Assembly (NCBI RefSeq): GCF_000214215.1
Contig: NC_015559.1
Coordinates: forward strand, 248,001 to 312,000
DNA from: Marinomonas posidonica IVIA-Po-181
Lineage (GTDB): Bacteria > Pseudomonadota > Gammaproteobacteria > Pseudomonadales > Marinomonadaceae
Reading direction: 5' to 3'
DNA: 64,000 bases
Below the pieces are notes generated by a model that had not been told where the DNA came from, searched no databases, and worked only from the letters and a program-made list of their open reading frames with translations. The translations under genes were made by a program, and so were the position numbers. Positions 36,700 to 46,223 of the stretch are shown one piece after another (position 1 is the stretch's first letter; each line of letters opens with the position of its first letter).

Positions 36700-38142
36700 T
36701 TAATCCTCTATCATCCATTGTGGTGTTGACAGCTTTAGGTCGCTAGCGAGACGGATCCAGTCTTTTGAAAATTGGTCTGACGAATTTTTTTGCATCACCA
36801 TTTTTAGATTTGGGTGTGTTTGGGCCAGACTCTGAAAGAAACGGTGGCTGCCACGATCAGGGCTTTGAGCGGTATTCACTAGAACATAAAGCAGCTGACT
36901 AGTGGGTATAGCGATAAAGGCTTGTTGCTGCGTTCGATCATTTAAAACATCCACATGACTGGCTTGGGCTAAAGGTTCTGGCGGTAATGCGCTCCATTCA
37001 AATAATCCCCAGTGCCCTGTAAGAGCGGATGAACAGATGGTGGTGCAGTCATTTGTCACGCTGGGATGTGATGTTGGCGTTTGAGTGTCTTCATCCAGAA
37101 GCTGATTGAGGTGTGTTTCCTGAACAGAATATCGTGCTTTGATGATATTTTCTTGTGAACTCAAGGGACGCTTTAGCCTTGTTAGATGATAGTTCATTAG
37201 ACTCAAGGCCAATAAAGCAAATCTAGGCAGAATACCGTAAACAAACAAACTGGCCAGTAGGAAATTTGCCCAATGTTGTCGAGTAAGATCACTTTGTACA
37301 GCCTGATCAAGGCGACTGATTAAAATGTCTGTATGAGAGGGAAGCGAAACGCCGAGCCAATATAAAGGTCCGCTGAGACATTGCGTAAGGCGTAAGAAAC
37401 TGTCTGGCGTTAGTAGGGTTGTTTCCCAAACAAAACTGACTTGATTGGTTAGCAGTAAGAGTAATGTCATCAACCAGCCCGCCAGTAGGTAACATCCCCA
37501 TGCGCCATGGGAAAGACTGCTCGCCAACCATGCTTGGCTGTGCTTTGGGCATTGCCAGTGCCAGAAAGCATTACCAATGTTGGGTGAGATGCGAAAAACC
37601 CGACAGATTTTAGTATTTATGAAAGACAGGGCATTTAGCCAGATAAAAGAGGGATGACGGGGTCGTTTAAGAGACGCCAGTACGAGGCTGAGTCCCCACA
37701 CAATAAGATTGATGAAATGAAATCCTAGCAAACTGATGAGTAACCAGAAAATATTGATCTGTTGGCTGGCATGAGTCAGAAAACTGCTCGGCACTATCAT
37801 AGCCCCGAGAATAAACGCCAAGATGAATAACATCAGCACGCCACGATTAAAACCATGCTTGAGTTTGATGAATTGGGATAATGGTGTGTGATCAGCGTCA
37901 CCTACTTCAAGGTGTGCTAGAGCCTGATGTAGATTGTTAGCATGACTTGGTAAAGTAAACGTGGAATGGCTTTCTAAATAGGCCGCTAATACTAATTTGT
38001 CATCTTGTGATGGAAACGTCATAACCAATGGAGTCTCATATGCCTTACAGAAAGTCGCTTTGCCTTGAGCAAAAACGTTATTTATCTTGTACGCGAAGTC
38101 AGCAGGAAAGGCAAAATTAGTTGATTGATTGGCATTTACCAA
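36700..38142 (-). CDS. DUF2868 integral membrane protein
   Basis: A 480-residue protein with several membrane segments (about 95-120, 130-165, 215-240, 290-330). It matches the DUF2868 family, whose genes are regularly followed by a DUF3482 GTPase, as here. No catalytic motif is evident. The C-terminal soluble domain (about 380-475) may bind the GTPase. Function is unknown. Confidence 0.85.
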   Translation of the reverse strand: MVNANQSTNFAFPADFAYKINNVFAQGKATFCKAYETPLVMTFPSQDDKLVLAAYLESHSTFTLPSHANNLHQALAHLEVGDADHTPLSQFIKLKHGFNRGVLMLFILAFILGAMIVPSSFLTHASQQINIFWLLISLLGFHFINLIVWGLSLVLASLKRPRHPSFIWLNALSFINTKICRVFRISPNIGNAFWHWQCPKHSQAWLASSLSHGAWGCYLLAGWLMTLLLLLTNQVSFVWETTLLTPDSFLRLTQCLSGPLYWLGVSLPSHTDILISRLDQAVQSDLTRQHWANFLLASLFVYGILPRFALLALSLMNYHLTRLKRPLSSQENIIKARYSVQETHLNQLLDEDTQTPTSHPSVTNDCTTICSSALTGHWGLFEWSALPPEPLAQASHVDVLNDRTQQQAFIAIPTSQLLYVLVNTAQSPDRGSHRFFQSLAQTHPNLKMVMQKNSSDQFSKDWIRLASDLKLSTPQWMIED

Positions 38143-38366
38143 AAAAAATAACTATCATTCTTATGACATACTTCATGTTTTTTCGCCGAAAATATCCACT
38201 TCTTATGATGTAAATCATTGTTTTTTTGATTTAACGTGTCTTTTTTTCTTTGTAGGTAAAATCCTACAGGGTTAGTGTGTGTATTTGTTAATCCTGATTG
38301 AATTCATGACCAGCCACCGCCTACTATTGCCCTAAATAACAACGCGTAATTTCTAGGAGGTTTAGA

Positions 38367-39980
38367 ATGCGTTTAAATTCGGTCAGAGTTAAAAGTTCAC
38401 TGCCGGTTATCGTCATGGCGATAACTTTTATTATCGCAATGCTTTCTATGGGATTCATCATTAATCAATTAAAAGCGTCGCTAAATGAGCATACCAACAA
38501 TTATGAAAAGGCGATTTCAGTCATTTTGAATGCCGACCGTGACGCGTATCAAGCCAAATTGGCTGAACAGCGTCTTGTTGTTGGATTAGGAGAGTCCGAA
38601 AGTGAAGAAGCCAATCGTACCGAGAATATTCAGCAGGTAAGTGATCGCTTTGCTTTGTACAAAAAGCATATGTCAGTGGCACCAGAAGTGGTGAACAATC
38701 TGGGCGATTTTGAAAGTGCATTTAATGCTTGGGTAGCCGCATCAGATGCGTTGGTTAACCTAGACAGTAATTCTGCTAATTTTGAAGCGGCAGAAACACT
38801 GTCTAATGATACCTTTAGCAGCATGCGAGATATTTTGGATGCGGCAGGTGTGGCCATTAATGAACACGCTGTTAAAAGCAAAAATATTCTTGAAGCACAG
38901 CTGGAATCCTCAGTTCGTGTTGCCACCATTGTCGTTATTATAGGTGTGCTTATTGCCGTATGGTTCAGCTATAAAACACCTAAAACATTAACGGATCAAG
39001 TACGTTACCTTGGCCAACGAATTCGTGAAATCTCAGAAGGCGATGGGGATTTAACTCAGCGTATTGAGTTCTCAACCAAGGATGAACTAGGCGATCTTGC
39101 AGGCGAATTTAACGGTTTTGTCGACAACCTTAGAAGCATTATTTCTAACATCCATCAGCAAGCCAATGCCTTAGGCAAGGTGACGGGGGAGTTGAATAAT
39201 GCTGCGTTGCAAACCTCGGAAATCACAGGGTCACTGGCCAATGCATCCGCGTCAATTGTGAGTGCTGGTCATCAAATGGATATGTCGAATCAACAAATGG
39301 CGGCGGTCGCTCGTGATGCGGCGAATGAAGCCAACAATTCGAGCAGTTTGACGGAAAACGGTATTACGGCAGTGAATAAATCTCACTCAGCTGTGACCGA
39401 ATTGGTGTCAGATATTGAACTCGCGCTTGGTCGATCTGACGAGTTGCACAAGAGCTCTGAGAGCATTGCTTCTGTATTAGAAGTGATTCGAAACATTGCT
39501 GAGCAGACTAACTTGTTGGCCCTTAACGCGGCCATTGAGGCGGCTCGTGCAGGTGAGCAAGGTCGTGGTTTCGCGGTAGTCGCGGATGAAGTCCGTACAT
39601 TGGCAACCCGAACTCAAGACAGTACTAATGAAATTGAAGCCATGATTGAGCAGTTGAAAGTCAATGTCGCAGAGTCTTCAAAAGCCATTCAGAATAGCCG
39701 TAACAATGCCGACTTTACGGTGAACAATTTTGGTGATGTGACCAAAGCCTTCCAAGACTTGCAAGAATCCTTTGCGAAAGTTCAAGAAATGGCAGCTCAA
39801 ACAGCACAAGCGACACAAGAGCAGTCGATTGTAGCGAACGACATCAATCAAAATATGGTGTCTTTGAAAGAGCAAACAGATTCAGTTCAGTCTGTTTCGG
39901 ACAATATTAAGAAACAGTCGGGTGATATTTCTGACCTATACGAAGCGCTTGATAAGCAAGTCGGCAGCTTTAAAGTTTAG
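38367..39980 (+). CDS. Methyl-accepting chemotaxis protein
   Basis: A 537-residue chemoreceptor: membrane segment (about 10-33), periplasmic helical sensor (about 34-185, probably a four-helix bundle), second membrane segment (about 187-205) and HAMP domain (about 207-265). A long cytoplasmic coiled coil follows, with the signalling tip [20 protein letters not shown] and [12 protein letters not shown] (about 378-410). The ligand is unknown. A near-perfect AGGAGG precedes the start. It forms its own transcription unit, ended by the terminator at 40004. Confidence 0.95.
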   Translation: MRLNSVRVKSSLPVIVMAITFIIAMLSMGFIINQLKASLNEHTNNYEKAISVILNADRDAYQAKLAEQRLVVGLGESESEEANRTENIQQVSDRFALYKKHMSVAPEVVNNLGDFESAFNAWVAASDALVNLDSNSANFEAAETLSNDTFSSMRDILDAAGVAINEHAVKSKNILEAQLESSVRVATIVVIIGVLIAVWFSYKTPKTLTDQVRYLGQRIREISEGDGDLTQRIEFSTKDELGDLAGEFNGFVDNLRSIISNIHQQANALGKVTGELNNAALQTSEITGSLANASASIVSAGHQMDMSNQQMAAVARDAANEANNSSSLTENGITAVNKSHSAVTELVSDIELALGRSDELHKSSESIASVLEVIRNIAEQTNLLALNAAIEAARAGEQGRGFAVVADEVRTLATRTQDSTNEIEAMIEQLKVNVAESSKAIQNSRNNADFTVNNFGDVTKAFQDLQESFAKVQEMAAQTAQATQEQSIVANDINQNMVSLKEQTDSVQSVSDNIKKQSGDISDLYEALDKQVGSFKV

Positions 39981-40003
39981 TCTTCAGTCGAATCCAGTCC
40001 TTC

Positions 40004-40038
40004 AAAAACCGCCAAGGGATCCCTTGGCGGTTTTTTTT
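40004..40038. terminator. Bidirectional hairpin terminator
   Basis: AAAAACCGCCAAGGG pairs with CCCTTGGCGGTTTTT with almost no loop, followed by extra T, between the chemoreceptor gene (+) and the Lrp-type gene (-). Confidence 0.93.
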
Positions 40039-40049
40039 ATGTCTTATGC

Positions 40050-40529
40050 TTATAGCATGGTTTTGGCCAAAGGCAGTGGTGCTGAGGTTTTAACAGAGCG
40101 AATCGCAAAATAGCTTTGAATGTCTTTCACATGTGGCAAGGATTGAATCTGCTTTAAAATGCTTTCGTAATCTGGCAAGTCTCGCGCGACGACTTCTAGT
40201 TTGTAATCCGCTAACCCTGAAACCAGATGAGCACTGATGATGTCCTCCATTTCAATGATCGCATTTTCGAAGGCGATGTGATGATCATCAGCGTGTTTAT
40301 TCAGTCTGACTTCGACAAAAACTGTCATGGAGAACCCCGCCTTTAATCGGTCGATTCTTGCATGGTAGCCTTGTATCACGCCTTGTGCTTCCAACTGCTT
40401 AACGCGACGTAGACACGGCGAAGGGGATAGGTGTATGTCGTCAGCTAGGGCGACATTGCTAAGACGACCATCCTCCTGAAGTTTGGTGAGAATGTCTAAG
40501 TCAGTTTTGTCTAAATTGGCATATTTCAT
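40050..40529 (-). CDS. Lrp/AsnC-family transcriptional regulator
   Basis: A 159-residue protein of standard Lrp length. The N-terminal HTH reads LDKTDLDILTKLQEDGRLSN and IHLSPSPCLRRVKQLEAQGVI (residues about 5-55). The C-terminal RAM/AsnC ligand domain (about 70-145) normally binds an amino acid. It is divergent from a DMT exporter (spacer about 120 bp), which suggests amino-acid-induced export; the amino acid cannot be named. Confidence 0.94.
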   Translation of the reverse strand: MKYANLDKTDLDILTKLQEDGRLSNVALADDIHLSPSPCLRRVKQLEAQGVIQGYHARIDRLKAGFSMTVFVEVRLNKHADDHHIAFENAIIEMEDIISAHLVSGLADYKLEVVARDLPDYESILKQIQSLPHVKDIQSYFAIRSVKTSAPLPLAKTML

Positions 40530-40651
40530 ATTATTGGTCTTTTTAAAGGGCTATATATGCTAAAAAATAGACGATAAAGGGGGTAAATAGCAAGGACATG
40601 CCCTCGCTTTTGTATGGATAATAGGACCTAATATTATCCGGCGAGGTGCGT

Positions 40652-41605
40652 ATGGCTCAAACAGCAACCCAACACTATTCCAATCCAGCTCAGCATACTC
40701 CTCAGTATAAGCAATATGCCACAGGCTGGGGCTTTAAACTGGGTCTGTTGGCCGCGTTTATGTGCATTCTGATTTGGGCTTCTTGGCTCGTTAGTATGCG
40801 TGCTGGTGTGACCAATACTCTGACCCAATTTGACTTGGGGTTGTTACGGTATTCGCCTCCAGCTTTAGTGTTATTGCCCATTTTGTGGCGAGGACGAGAG
40901 CAGATAAAAGCGGTTTCCCCAACCCTATTATTGGGCATTGTATGTGGTGCAGGTGTACCGTTTTTCTTCTTGAGTGCAACCGGCTTAAAGTACGCACCAG
41001 CCTCCCATGCTGGATTGCTGATTTTAGGCGCATACCCTTTTTTTGTTACCTTATTAGCCGTGGTGTTTTATCAAGAAAAAGTCACTCGTGCGCGCAAAAT
41101 TGGCTTGAGTCTCGTGTGTACTGGTGTGCTTGTATTATTGGGATTATCCACTCTAACGGCTGCAGAAGGCACTTGGAAAGGTGACTTATTATTGCTTGCG
41201 GCAAGTGTATTTTGGGCAATTTATACGGTCAGCTTACGGATTGCTGGTTTACCTCCTTTACTGTCAACCGCACTGATGGGTTTTGTCTCCTTGTTAGTCT
41301 TGATTGCGTTGTGGGGTTCCGGATTAGTGTCTAGTGGATTCAGTGAGACATCATGGAGCATGATCGCCTTACAGTTTGTTGTGCAAAGCTTATTGGTTGG
41401 TCTCTTAACGGGTTTCACTTATGGCTATGCAATTCATAAGCTAGGAGCTGAAAACATGGCCGCCATTGGTGCCTTCACGCCTGTTTTAGCCTCATTGATC
41501 GCGATTCCCGTGCTGGGAGAAACATTAGAGGTCTACTCGATTGTTGGGTTAGGGTTGGTGGCCACAGGGGTGTTAATTGCCAGTGGTATTTTGAAGAAGC
41601 GCTAA
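40652..41605 (+). CDS. DMT-superfamily (EamA) transporter
   Basis: About 317 residues with a short polar N-terminus and ten membrane segments in two EamA repeats, beginning LAAFMCILIWASWLVSMRAG (about 31-50). The second repeat starts near residue 180. It is divergent from an Lrp-type regulator, so likely an amino-acid or related exporter. The ATG at 40652 follows GAGGTG closely; a GTG two codons earlier is possible. Confidence 0.9.
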   Translation: MAQTATQHYSNPAQHTPQYKQYATGWGFKLGLLAAFMCILIWASWLVSMRAGVTNTLTQFDLGLLRYSPPALVLLPILWRGREQIKAVSPTLLLGIVCGAGVPFFFLSATGLKYAPASHAGLLILGAYPFFVTLLAVVFYQEKVTRARKIGLSLVCTGVLVLLGLSTLTAAEGTWKGDLLLLAASVFWAIYTVSLRIAGLPPLLSTALMGFVSLLVLIALWGSGLVSSGFSETSWSMIALQFVVQSLLVGLLTGFTYGYAIHKLGAENMAAIGAFTPVLASLIAIPVLGETLEVYSIVGLGLVATGVLIASGILKKR

Positions 41606-41919
41606 CCTCACGGTATCGACTACATGATCTTTTCTGTTTTGATAGGGCGTTGAAGGACGTCCTAACAAGTCCTTTTCTTTTACTCATTGTTTTTCAATTA
41701 ACGTTCGTCAAATCGCTTATCTTATCTTTACGAGCTTGTTAGATGGCTCAAATATTTCTTACTAAAATTGATAAAGTGGTAGTGGTAAATCCTGCATAAA
41801 AATTGCGCTTTTTTTGTCGTAGACGTCGAAGAGAGTGTTGCGGTTAATAGGTGGTAAGCTAAAAACAAACACAGGATGTGTTGAGTATTGTTGAAATGCT
41901 ACCCATGGAGGGTATACTT
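41606..41919. other. Intergenic region upstream of the toxin-antitoxin pair
   Basis: No gene recognised. It must contain the promoter and probably the autoregulatory operator of the toxin-antitoxin operon, but I could not pick out a convincing -35/-10 pair or operator palindrome. Base composition is more AT-rich than the flanking genes. Confidence 0.3.
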
Positions 41920-42309
41920 TTGATTTATAAAACCAAAGAGTTTTGTTCTTTAACTAAAAAAGATCGTTTGTCTAATAAGGATCTTATTGAAGCGTGTGAT
42001 GAGATCCAGAGAGGATTATTGGATGCTGACCTAGGTGGCTCTCTCTATAAAAAGAGAGTGGCAACAGAAAGCAAAGGCAAGAGTGGCGATTATCGAACAA
42101 TTATTGGTGCTGTCATTGGAGAGAAGTATTTTTTCTTGTATGCCTTTGCTAAAAACAAACGCGCTAACATCACCAAAAAAGAGCAAATAGCGCTAAGGGA
42201 ACTAGCTCAAGTCCTTATTAGTTTTAGCCAAAGTGAACTAGAAAGTTTGATAGCTTCGAAAGAGTTAATCAAAGTAGAAGATTGCCAAGAAGGAGGTCAT
42301 CATGAGTGA
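41920..42309 (+). CDS. RelE-type toxin of a type II toxin-antitoxin pair
   Basis: About 129 residues. The pattern LIYKTKEFCSLTKKD, DLGGSLYKKRVA, GKSGDYRTIIG, FFLYAFAKNKRANITKKE fits the RelE-like toxin family (PF06296 type) that pairs with an XRE antitoxin downstream. Such toxins are thought to cut mRNA on the ribosome. I favour a TTG start at 41920 because GGAGG ends 8 bases upstream; an ATG at 41905 would lie on top of that ribosome site. It overlaps the antitoxin gene by 8 bp. Confidence 0.82.
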   Translation: MIYKTKEFCSLTKKDRLSNKDLIEACDEIQRGLLDADLGGSLYKKRVATESKGKSGDYRTIIGAVIGEKYFFLYAFAKNKRANITKKEQIALRELAQVLISFSQSELESLIASKELIKVEDCQEGGHHE

Positions 42310-42604
42310 TATTTTAAAGTCTGTTCATAAGACAGCCAAAGGTCTTAGAAAAGCGGGAGCGATTGATAAAACCACCATGCGTCAATTTGATGCCTTATGC
42401 TTAACCTCTATTCATGACTTCACGCCTGAACAAGTCAAGAAACTAAGACTCGCCAACAACCTTTCTCAACCTGTGTTTGCACAATATCTTAACGTCAGCG
42501 ATAAGCTTGTTAAAAAATGGGAACAGGGCGAAAGTAAACCCAGAGGCGCTGCGCTGAAAATGCTGTCTCTTGTTGAGAGAAAGGGTATAGAAGTGATTGC
42601 TTGA
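42302..42604 (+). CDS. XRE-family antitoxin (HigA/NadS-like)
   Basis: A 100-residue protein with a C-terminal XRE helix-turn-helix: VKKLRLANNLSQPVFAQYLN and VSDKLVKKWEQGESKPRG (about residues 45-85). The N-terminal part should bind the toxin. AGGAGG precedes its ATG, a much stronger ribosome site than that of the toxin, which is consistent with antitoxin excess. Together they form a toxin-first module in the HigBA order, which usually represses its own promoter. Confidence 0.88.
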   Translation: MSDILKSVHKTAKGLRKAGAIDKTTMRQFDALCLTSIHDFTPEQVKKLRLANNLSQPVFAQYLNVSDKLVKKWEQGESKPRGAALKMLSLVERKGIEVIA

Positions 42605-42762
42605 TTAATGTAATTTTCATTTATTAGGGAATTGATTTGGAATACTATAAAATTTTTTTTATGCGCCTTTTCCAACTTAAAGATCGGAAAAATTAGCAGA
42701 GCTGTATAAAGTGTGTTGTATTTATAAAACGTTAAGAAATAAGTAAAGATTAGCTTCTCCAT

Positions 42763-42797
42763 AAAAAAACCGCTTCCATTTCTGCAAGCGGTTTTTT
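42763..42797. terminator. Bidirectional hairpin terminator
   Basis: AAAAAACCGCTT pairs with AAGCGGTTTTTT around a 10-base loop, between the antitoxin gene (+) and ettA (-). Confidence 0.9.
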
Positions 42798-42821
42798 GTT
42801 TTCTAAACGAAGTCGAGCTAA

Positions 42822-44483
42822 TTACGCATCAATGCGTTTGTATTTAATACGCGTTGGTGTCGCATCGTTGCCGGTACGTTGTTTGTAGTCAGCTTCGTAT
42901 TCTGCGTAGTTACCTTCGAAGAAGACGGCTTTTGAGTCACCTTCGTACGCTAGGATGTGGGTTGCGATACGGTCAAGGAACCAACGGTCATGGGAAATCA
43001 CAATGGCAGCGCCTGGGAAGGCTAATAGCGCGTCTTCCAATGAACGTAAGGTTTCAACATCAAGGTCGTTGGTCGGCTCATCCAGTAGCAAGACGTTGCC
43101 CCCTTCTTTTAGCAGTTTGGCAAGGTGCAAACGGTTACGTTCCCCACCGGACAAGTGCTTAACGAATTTTTGTTGATCAGATCCTTTGAAGTTAAAGCGA
43201 CCAATGTAAGCACGAGACGGCACCTTGTAGTTGTGAACCGTGATCATGTCTTGGCCATCTGAAATTTCTTCGAAGACGGTTTTGTCGCCATCCAATTCAC
43301 GCATTTGGTCAACGTAAGCAAGCTGAACTGTCTCACCTATTGTGACTGTGCCTGTATCAGGTTGCTCAATACCAGCAATCATTTTGAACAGCGTCGATTT
43401 ACCGGCACCGTTACCACCGACCACACCAACAATCGCACCCTGCGGCACCACCATGTTGAAGTCTTCTAGTAGCATTTTATGTTCGAAGCTTTTGCTCACG
43501 CCTTCGATCTCGATCACTTTAGAGCCAAGGCGAGGTCCAGGCGGAATGTACAATTCGTTGGTTTCGTTGCGGTCTTGGAACTCTTGAGAGTTCATTTCTT
43601 CGAAACGGGCTAAACGTGCTTTGGACTTAGACTGACGACCTTTGGCGTTTTGACGAACCCATTCAAGCTCAGACTTAATGGCTTTTTGGTGAGAGGCTTG
43701 TTGCTTGGCTTCACTTGCAAGTCGTGCATCTTTTTGCTCTAGCCAAGACGAGTAGTTGCCTTCGTATGGAATGCCGTGACCACGGTCCAGTTCCAGAATC
43801 CAACCAGCAGCGTTGTCTAGGAAGTAACGGTCGTGGGTAATGGCGACCACGGTACCTGGGTAATCTTTCAAGAAGCGCTCTAACCAAGCAACGGATTCGG
43901 CATCCAAGTGGTTGGTTGGTTCGTCTAGAAGGATCATGTCTGGCTTGTCGAGCAATAGACGACACAATGCCACGCGACGACGCTCACCACCGGAAAGGTG
44001 TTCAACATTGGCTTCCCAAGGTGGCAGGCGCAGTGCTTCTGCAGCAACTTCTAAGGCGCGTTCTAAATTGTGACCTTCTTTTGCTTCGATCAAGGCTTCC
44101 AATTGACCTTGCTCTTTTGCTAGCGCATCGAAGTCGGCATCCGGTTCAGCGTATTCAGCGTATACCGCATCTAAGCGTGCCATGGCCTCGATGACATCGG
44201 TGAAGGCTTCTTCCACTATGCCGCGAACGTTTTTAGTGGGGTCAAGGTGAGGTTCTTGTTCCAAGTAGCCGATTTTGATTCCCGGCATCGGACGCGCTTC
44301 ACCATTATGTTCGGTATCGACGCCTGCCATGATGCGTAACAGTGTGGATTTACCAGAACCGTTAAGACCCAATACGCCGATTTTGGCACCAGGGAAGAAA
44401 GAAAGAGAAATGTCTTTAAGAATTTCGCGTTTAGGAGGAACGACTTTTCCTACGCGATTCATACTGTATACAAACTGAGCCAT
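42822..44483 (-). CDS. ettA: Energy-dependent translational throttle protein EttA (ABC-F)
   Basis: A 553-residue cytosolic ABC-F protein, close to the usual 555. Two ATPase domains have no membrane part: Walker A GLNGSGKSTLLR and GGNGAGKSTLFK, and signatures LSGGERRRVALCR and LSGGERNRLHLAK. A linker (about 240-310) joins them, and the first domain carries the EttA-type arm insertion. The opening MAQFVYSMNRVGKVVPPKRE is characteristic of EttA. It binds the ribosomal E site and senses the ADP/ATP ratio. Confidence 0.96.
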   Translation of the reverse strand: MAQFVYSMNRVGKVVPPKREILKDISLSFFPGAKIGVLGLNGSGKSTLLRIMAGVDTEHNGEARPMPGIKIGYLEQEPHLDPTKNVRGIVEEAFTDVIEAMARLDAVYAEYAEPDADFDALAKEQGQLEALIEAKEGHNLERALEVAAEALRLPPWEANVEHLSGGERRRVALCRLLLDKPDMILLDEPTNHLDAESVAWLERFLKDYPGTVVAITHDRYFLDNAAGWILELDRGHGIPYEGNYSSWLEQKDARLASEAKQQASHQKAIKSELEWVRQNAKGRQSKSKARLARFEEMNSQEFQDRNETNELYIPPGPRLGSKVIEIEGVSKSFEHKMLLEDFNMVVPQGAIVGVVGGNGAGKSTLFKMIAGIEQPDTGTVTIGETVQLAYVDQMRELDGDKTVFEEISDGQDMITVHNYKVPSRAYIGRFNFKGSDQQKFVKHLSGGERNRLHLAKLLKEGGNVLLLDEPTNDLDVETLRSLEDALLAFPGAAIVISHDRWFLDRIATHILAYEGDSKAVFFEGNYAEYEADYKQRTGNDATPTRIKYKRIDA

Positions 44484-44675
44484 AACAGAGCCAACTTATT
44501 CCTGAGATTGATAAAACGCGCTTTATCATGATTAATGTCGATAGGCTTCATGATGGGATAGCACGCTGATATATAAGTGCGCTAAGAATAGCACATGGGA
44601 ACAGGGGGAAAAATATAACCACAGGCAAGAAACGCAAATTCTATATTATTTTCTGGCGTTCATTTTAAGTGAGGG

Positions 44676-45590
44676 CTATGAGTGACTAAATTGCATAATT
44701 AAACCAGCACCAATCACCACCAGAATGGCCCCCAGCCAAGCGCCAAATGCTGGACGTTGTCCTGTGGTAATCCATAAACCAGGGAGAATAAGCACCGGAA
44801 CGACCGCAGATAAGGTCGTGACAATACCCACATTCGCATTGCCAACCCCCCAGACTAACACGCTCATGCCTATGACCATGCCGATGGTCGCTAGAGCACT
44901 GATGCCGATAAAGTCTCGTTTTGTCAGTTGTGAAAAAGGGATGGCGTCGACTGGTTGCTTGTGACGATAGTACAAACTGTAGGCCAGAATTAAGGCGATC
45001 GCCCCTGTGGTAACCCGCAGGCCAGAGACGGCAATCGGATCGGCCCCGCTGAGCAACGCCGGCTTACTCAATAAAGCACCACTGGCTTGTCCAAGAGCAC
45101 CACCCAGGGCCATGGTAATGCCAAATCCCAGATGGCCTCGGGTTTGTTCCCAAGCATGGGCATTGTCGCGTTTGCCAAATAAGATGGCGATGATGACACC
45201 GGTTAACACCAATCCACAGGCAAATAATTGCAGAATGGACAGATGTTCATTGAGGAAGAGCCAGCCTAATACAATGGAAATGGGAGCGTTCATTGAGAAT
45301 AAAACGCCAGCTCGTCTTGGTCCAAGGCGATGAACGGCGGTGAAGAGCATGGTATCGCCTAAGAAAATACCCAATACACCAGATAGCATAACAAGCTCAG
45401 CATGTTGCCAAAGTGTGTCGTCAAAGCGATTAGTCGCCAAACAGAGTATTAATAAAATGCTGCTGGCGATGGTGATTCGACAGGTATTAAAGCGCATGGT
45501 GCCAAAGCGAAGAATCAGTCGTGGTGCCATCAAGCTGGATAAGGTCCAGCATAAGGCAGCGACCAGACCGGATAATTCAGCAAAAGCCAT
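44676..45590 (-). CDS. DMT-superfamily (EamA) transporter
   Basis: A 304-residue protein with ten membrane segments in two EamA-type halves (about 1-140 and 155-300). The pattern LGIFLGDTMLFTAVHRLGPRRAG (about 74-96) is common in one DMT subgroup. Substrate unknown. It is divergent from nrdR across about 135 bp. Confidence 0.87.
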   Translation of the reverse strand: MAFAELSGLVAALCWTLSSLMAPRLILRFGTMRFNTCRITIASSILLILCLATNRFDDTLWQHAELVMLSGVLGIFLGDTMLFTAVHRLGPRRAGVLFSMNAPISIVLGWLFLNEHLSILQLFACGLVLTGVIIAILFGKRDNAHAWEQTRGHLGFGITMALGGALGQASGALLSKPALLSGADPIAVSGLRVTTGAIALILAYSLYYRHKQPVDAIPFSQLTKRDFIGISALATIGMVIGMSVLVWGVGNANVGIVTTLSAVVPVLILPGLWITTGQRPAFGAWLGAILVVIGAGLIMQFSHS

Positions 45591-45725
45591 TAGATTCCTT
45601 ATTAATGTATTTACTGGGCGAGCAAACAGCGCGCTTAGTGGCTATCTAAGAATGGGGTTGGTATCATCTGAGCCAGAAATAATAGCCAAACATTCTTACA
45701 TCAAACCTGTGATATTGGAAGCACT

Positions 45726-46223
45726 ATGCGATGCCCTTTTTGTGGAACTCAAGATACTAAAGTAGTGGATTCTCGACTTGTGTCAGAAGGCGCACAGGTT
45801 CGACGTCGGCGCACTTGCATTCACTGTCAGGAGCGCTTCACCACTTTTGAAGTGGCTGAATTACAAATGCCTAAATTGATCAAGAGTGATGGCAGCCGAG
45901 AGTCGTTCGACGATGACAAATTACGCAATGGCATACTTAAAGCCATTGAAAAACGCCCAGTGAGTATGGAAGCGGTGGAAACCGCGATTACGCGTATTAA
46001 AGAAAAAATGCAAGCGACAGGTGAGCGGGAATTGCCGTCTCGTTGGACTGGGGAAGCGGTCATGGAAGAGCTTCAGCGACTTGATCAAGTTGCTTATGTT
46101 CGCTTTGCTTCTGTGTATCGAAGCTTTAAAGACATCAGCGAATTTCGTGAGGCCATTGACCGCCTTGAAAGCCACAGTGTGGCATTGCCAACCGCCATTG
46201 AAGAAGACAAAGATGATGCATAA
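45726..46223 (+). CDS. nrdR: Transcriptional repressor NrdR
   Basis: A 165-residue protein. The N-terminal zinc ribbon has [15 protein letters not shown] and [12 protein letters not shown] (cysteines near 3, 6, 31, 34). The ATP-cone domain follows (about 49-139, [17 protein letters not shown]). NrdR senses ATP/dATP and represses ribonucleotide reductase genes. It overlaps ribD, as in many gammaproteobacteria. Confidence 0.96.
   Translation: MRCPFCGTQDTKVVDSRLVSEGAQVRRRRTCIHCQERFTTFEVAELQMPKLIKSDGSRESFDDDKLRNGILKAIEKRPVSMEAVETAITRIKEKMQATGERELPSRWTGEAVMEELQRLDQVAYVRFASVYRSFKDISEFREAIDRLESHSVALPTAIEEDKDDA

Noticed and set aside
38143..38366. Possible Fur box (AT-rich stretch around ATAACTATCATT) before the chemoreceptor and DUF2868 genes.
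   Set aside because: Only a partial match to a Fur site in an AT-rich region, and neither neighbour is an iron gene.
42466..42762. Minus-strand open frame overlapping the antitoxin gene.
   Set aside because: Antisense to a well-supported XRE gene, AT-rich, no ribosome site, no recognisable protein.
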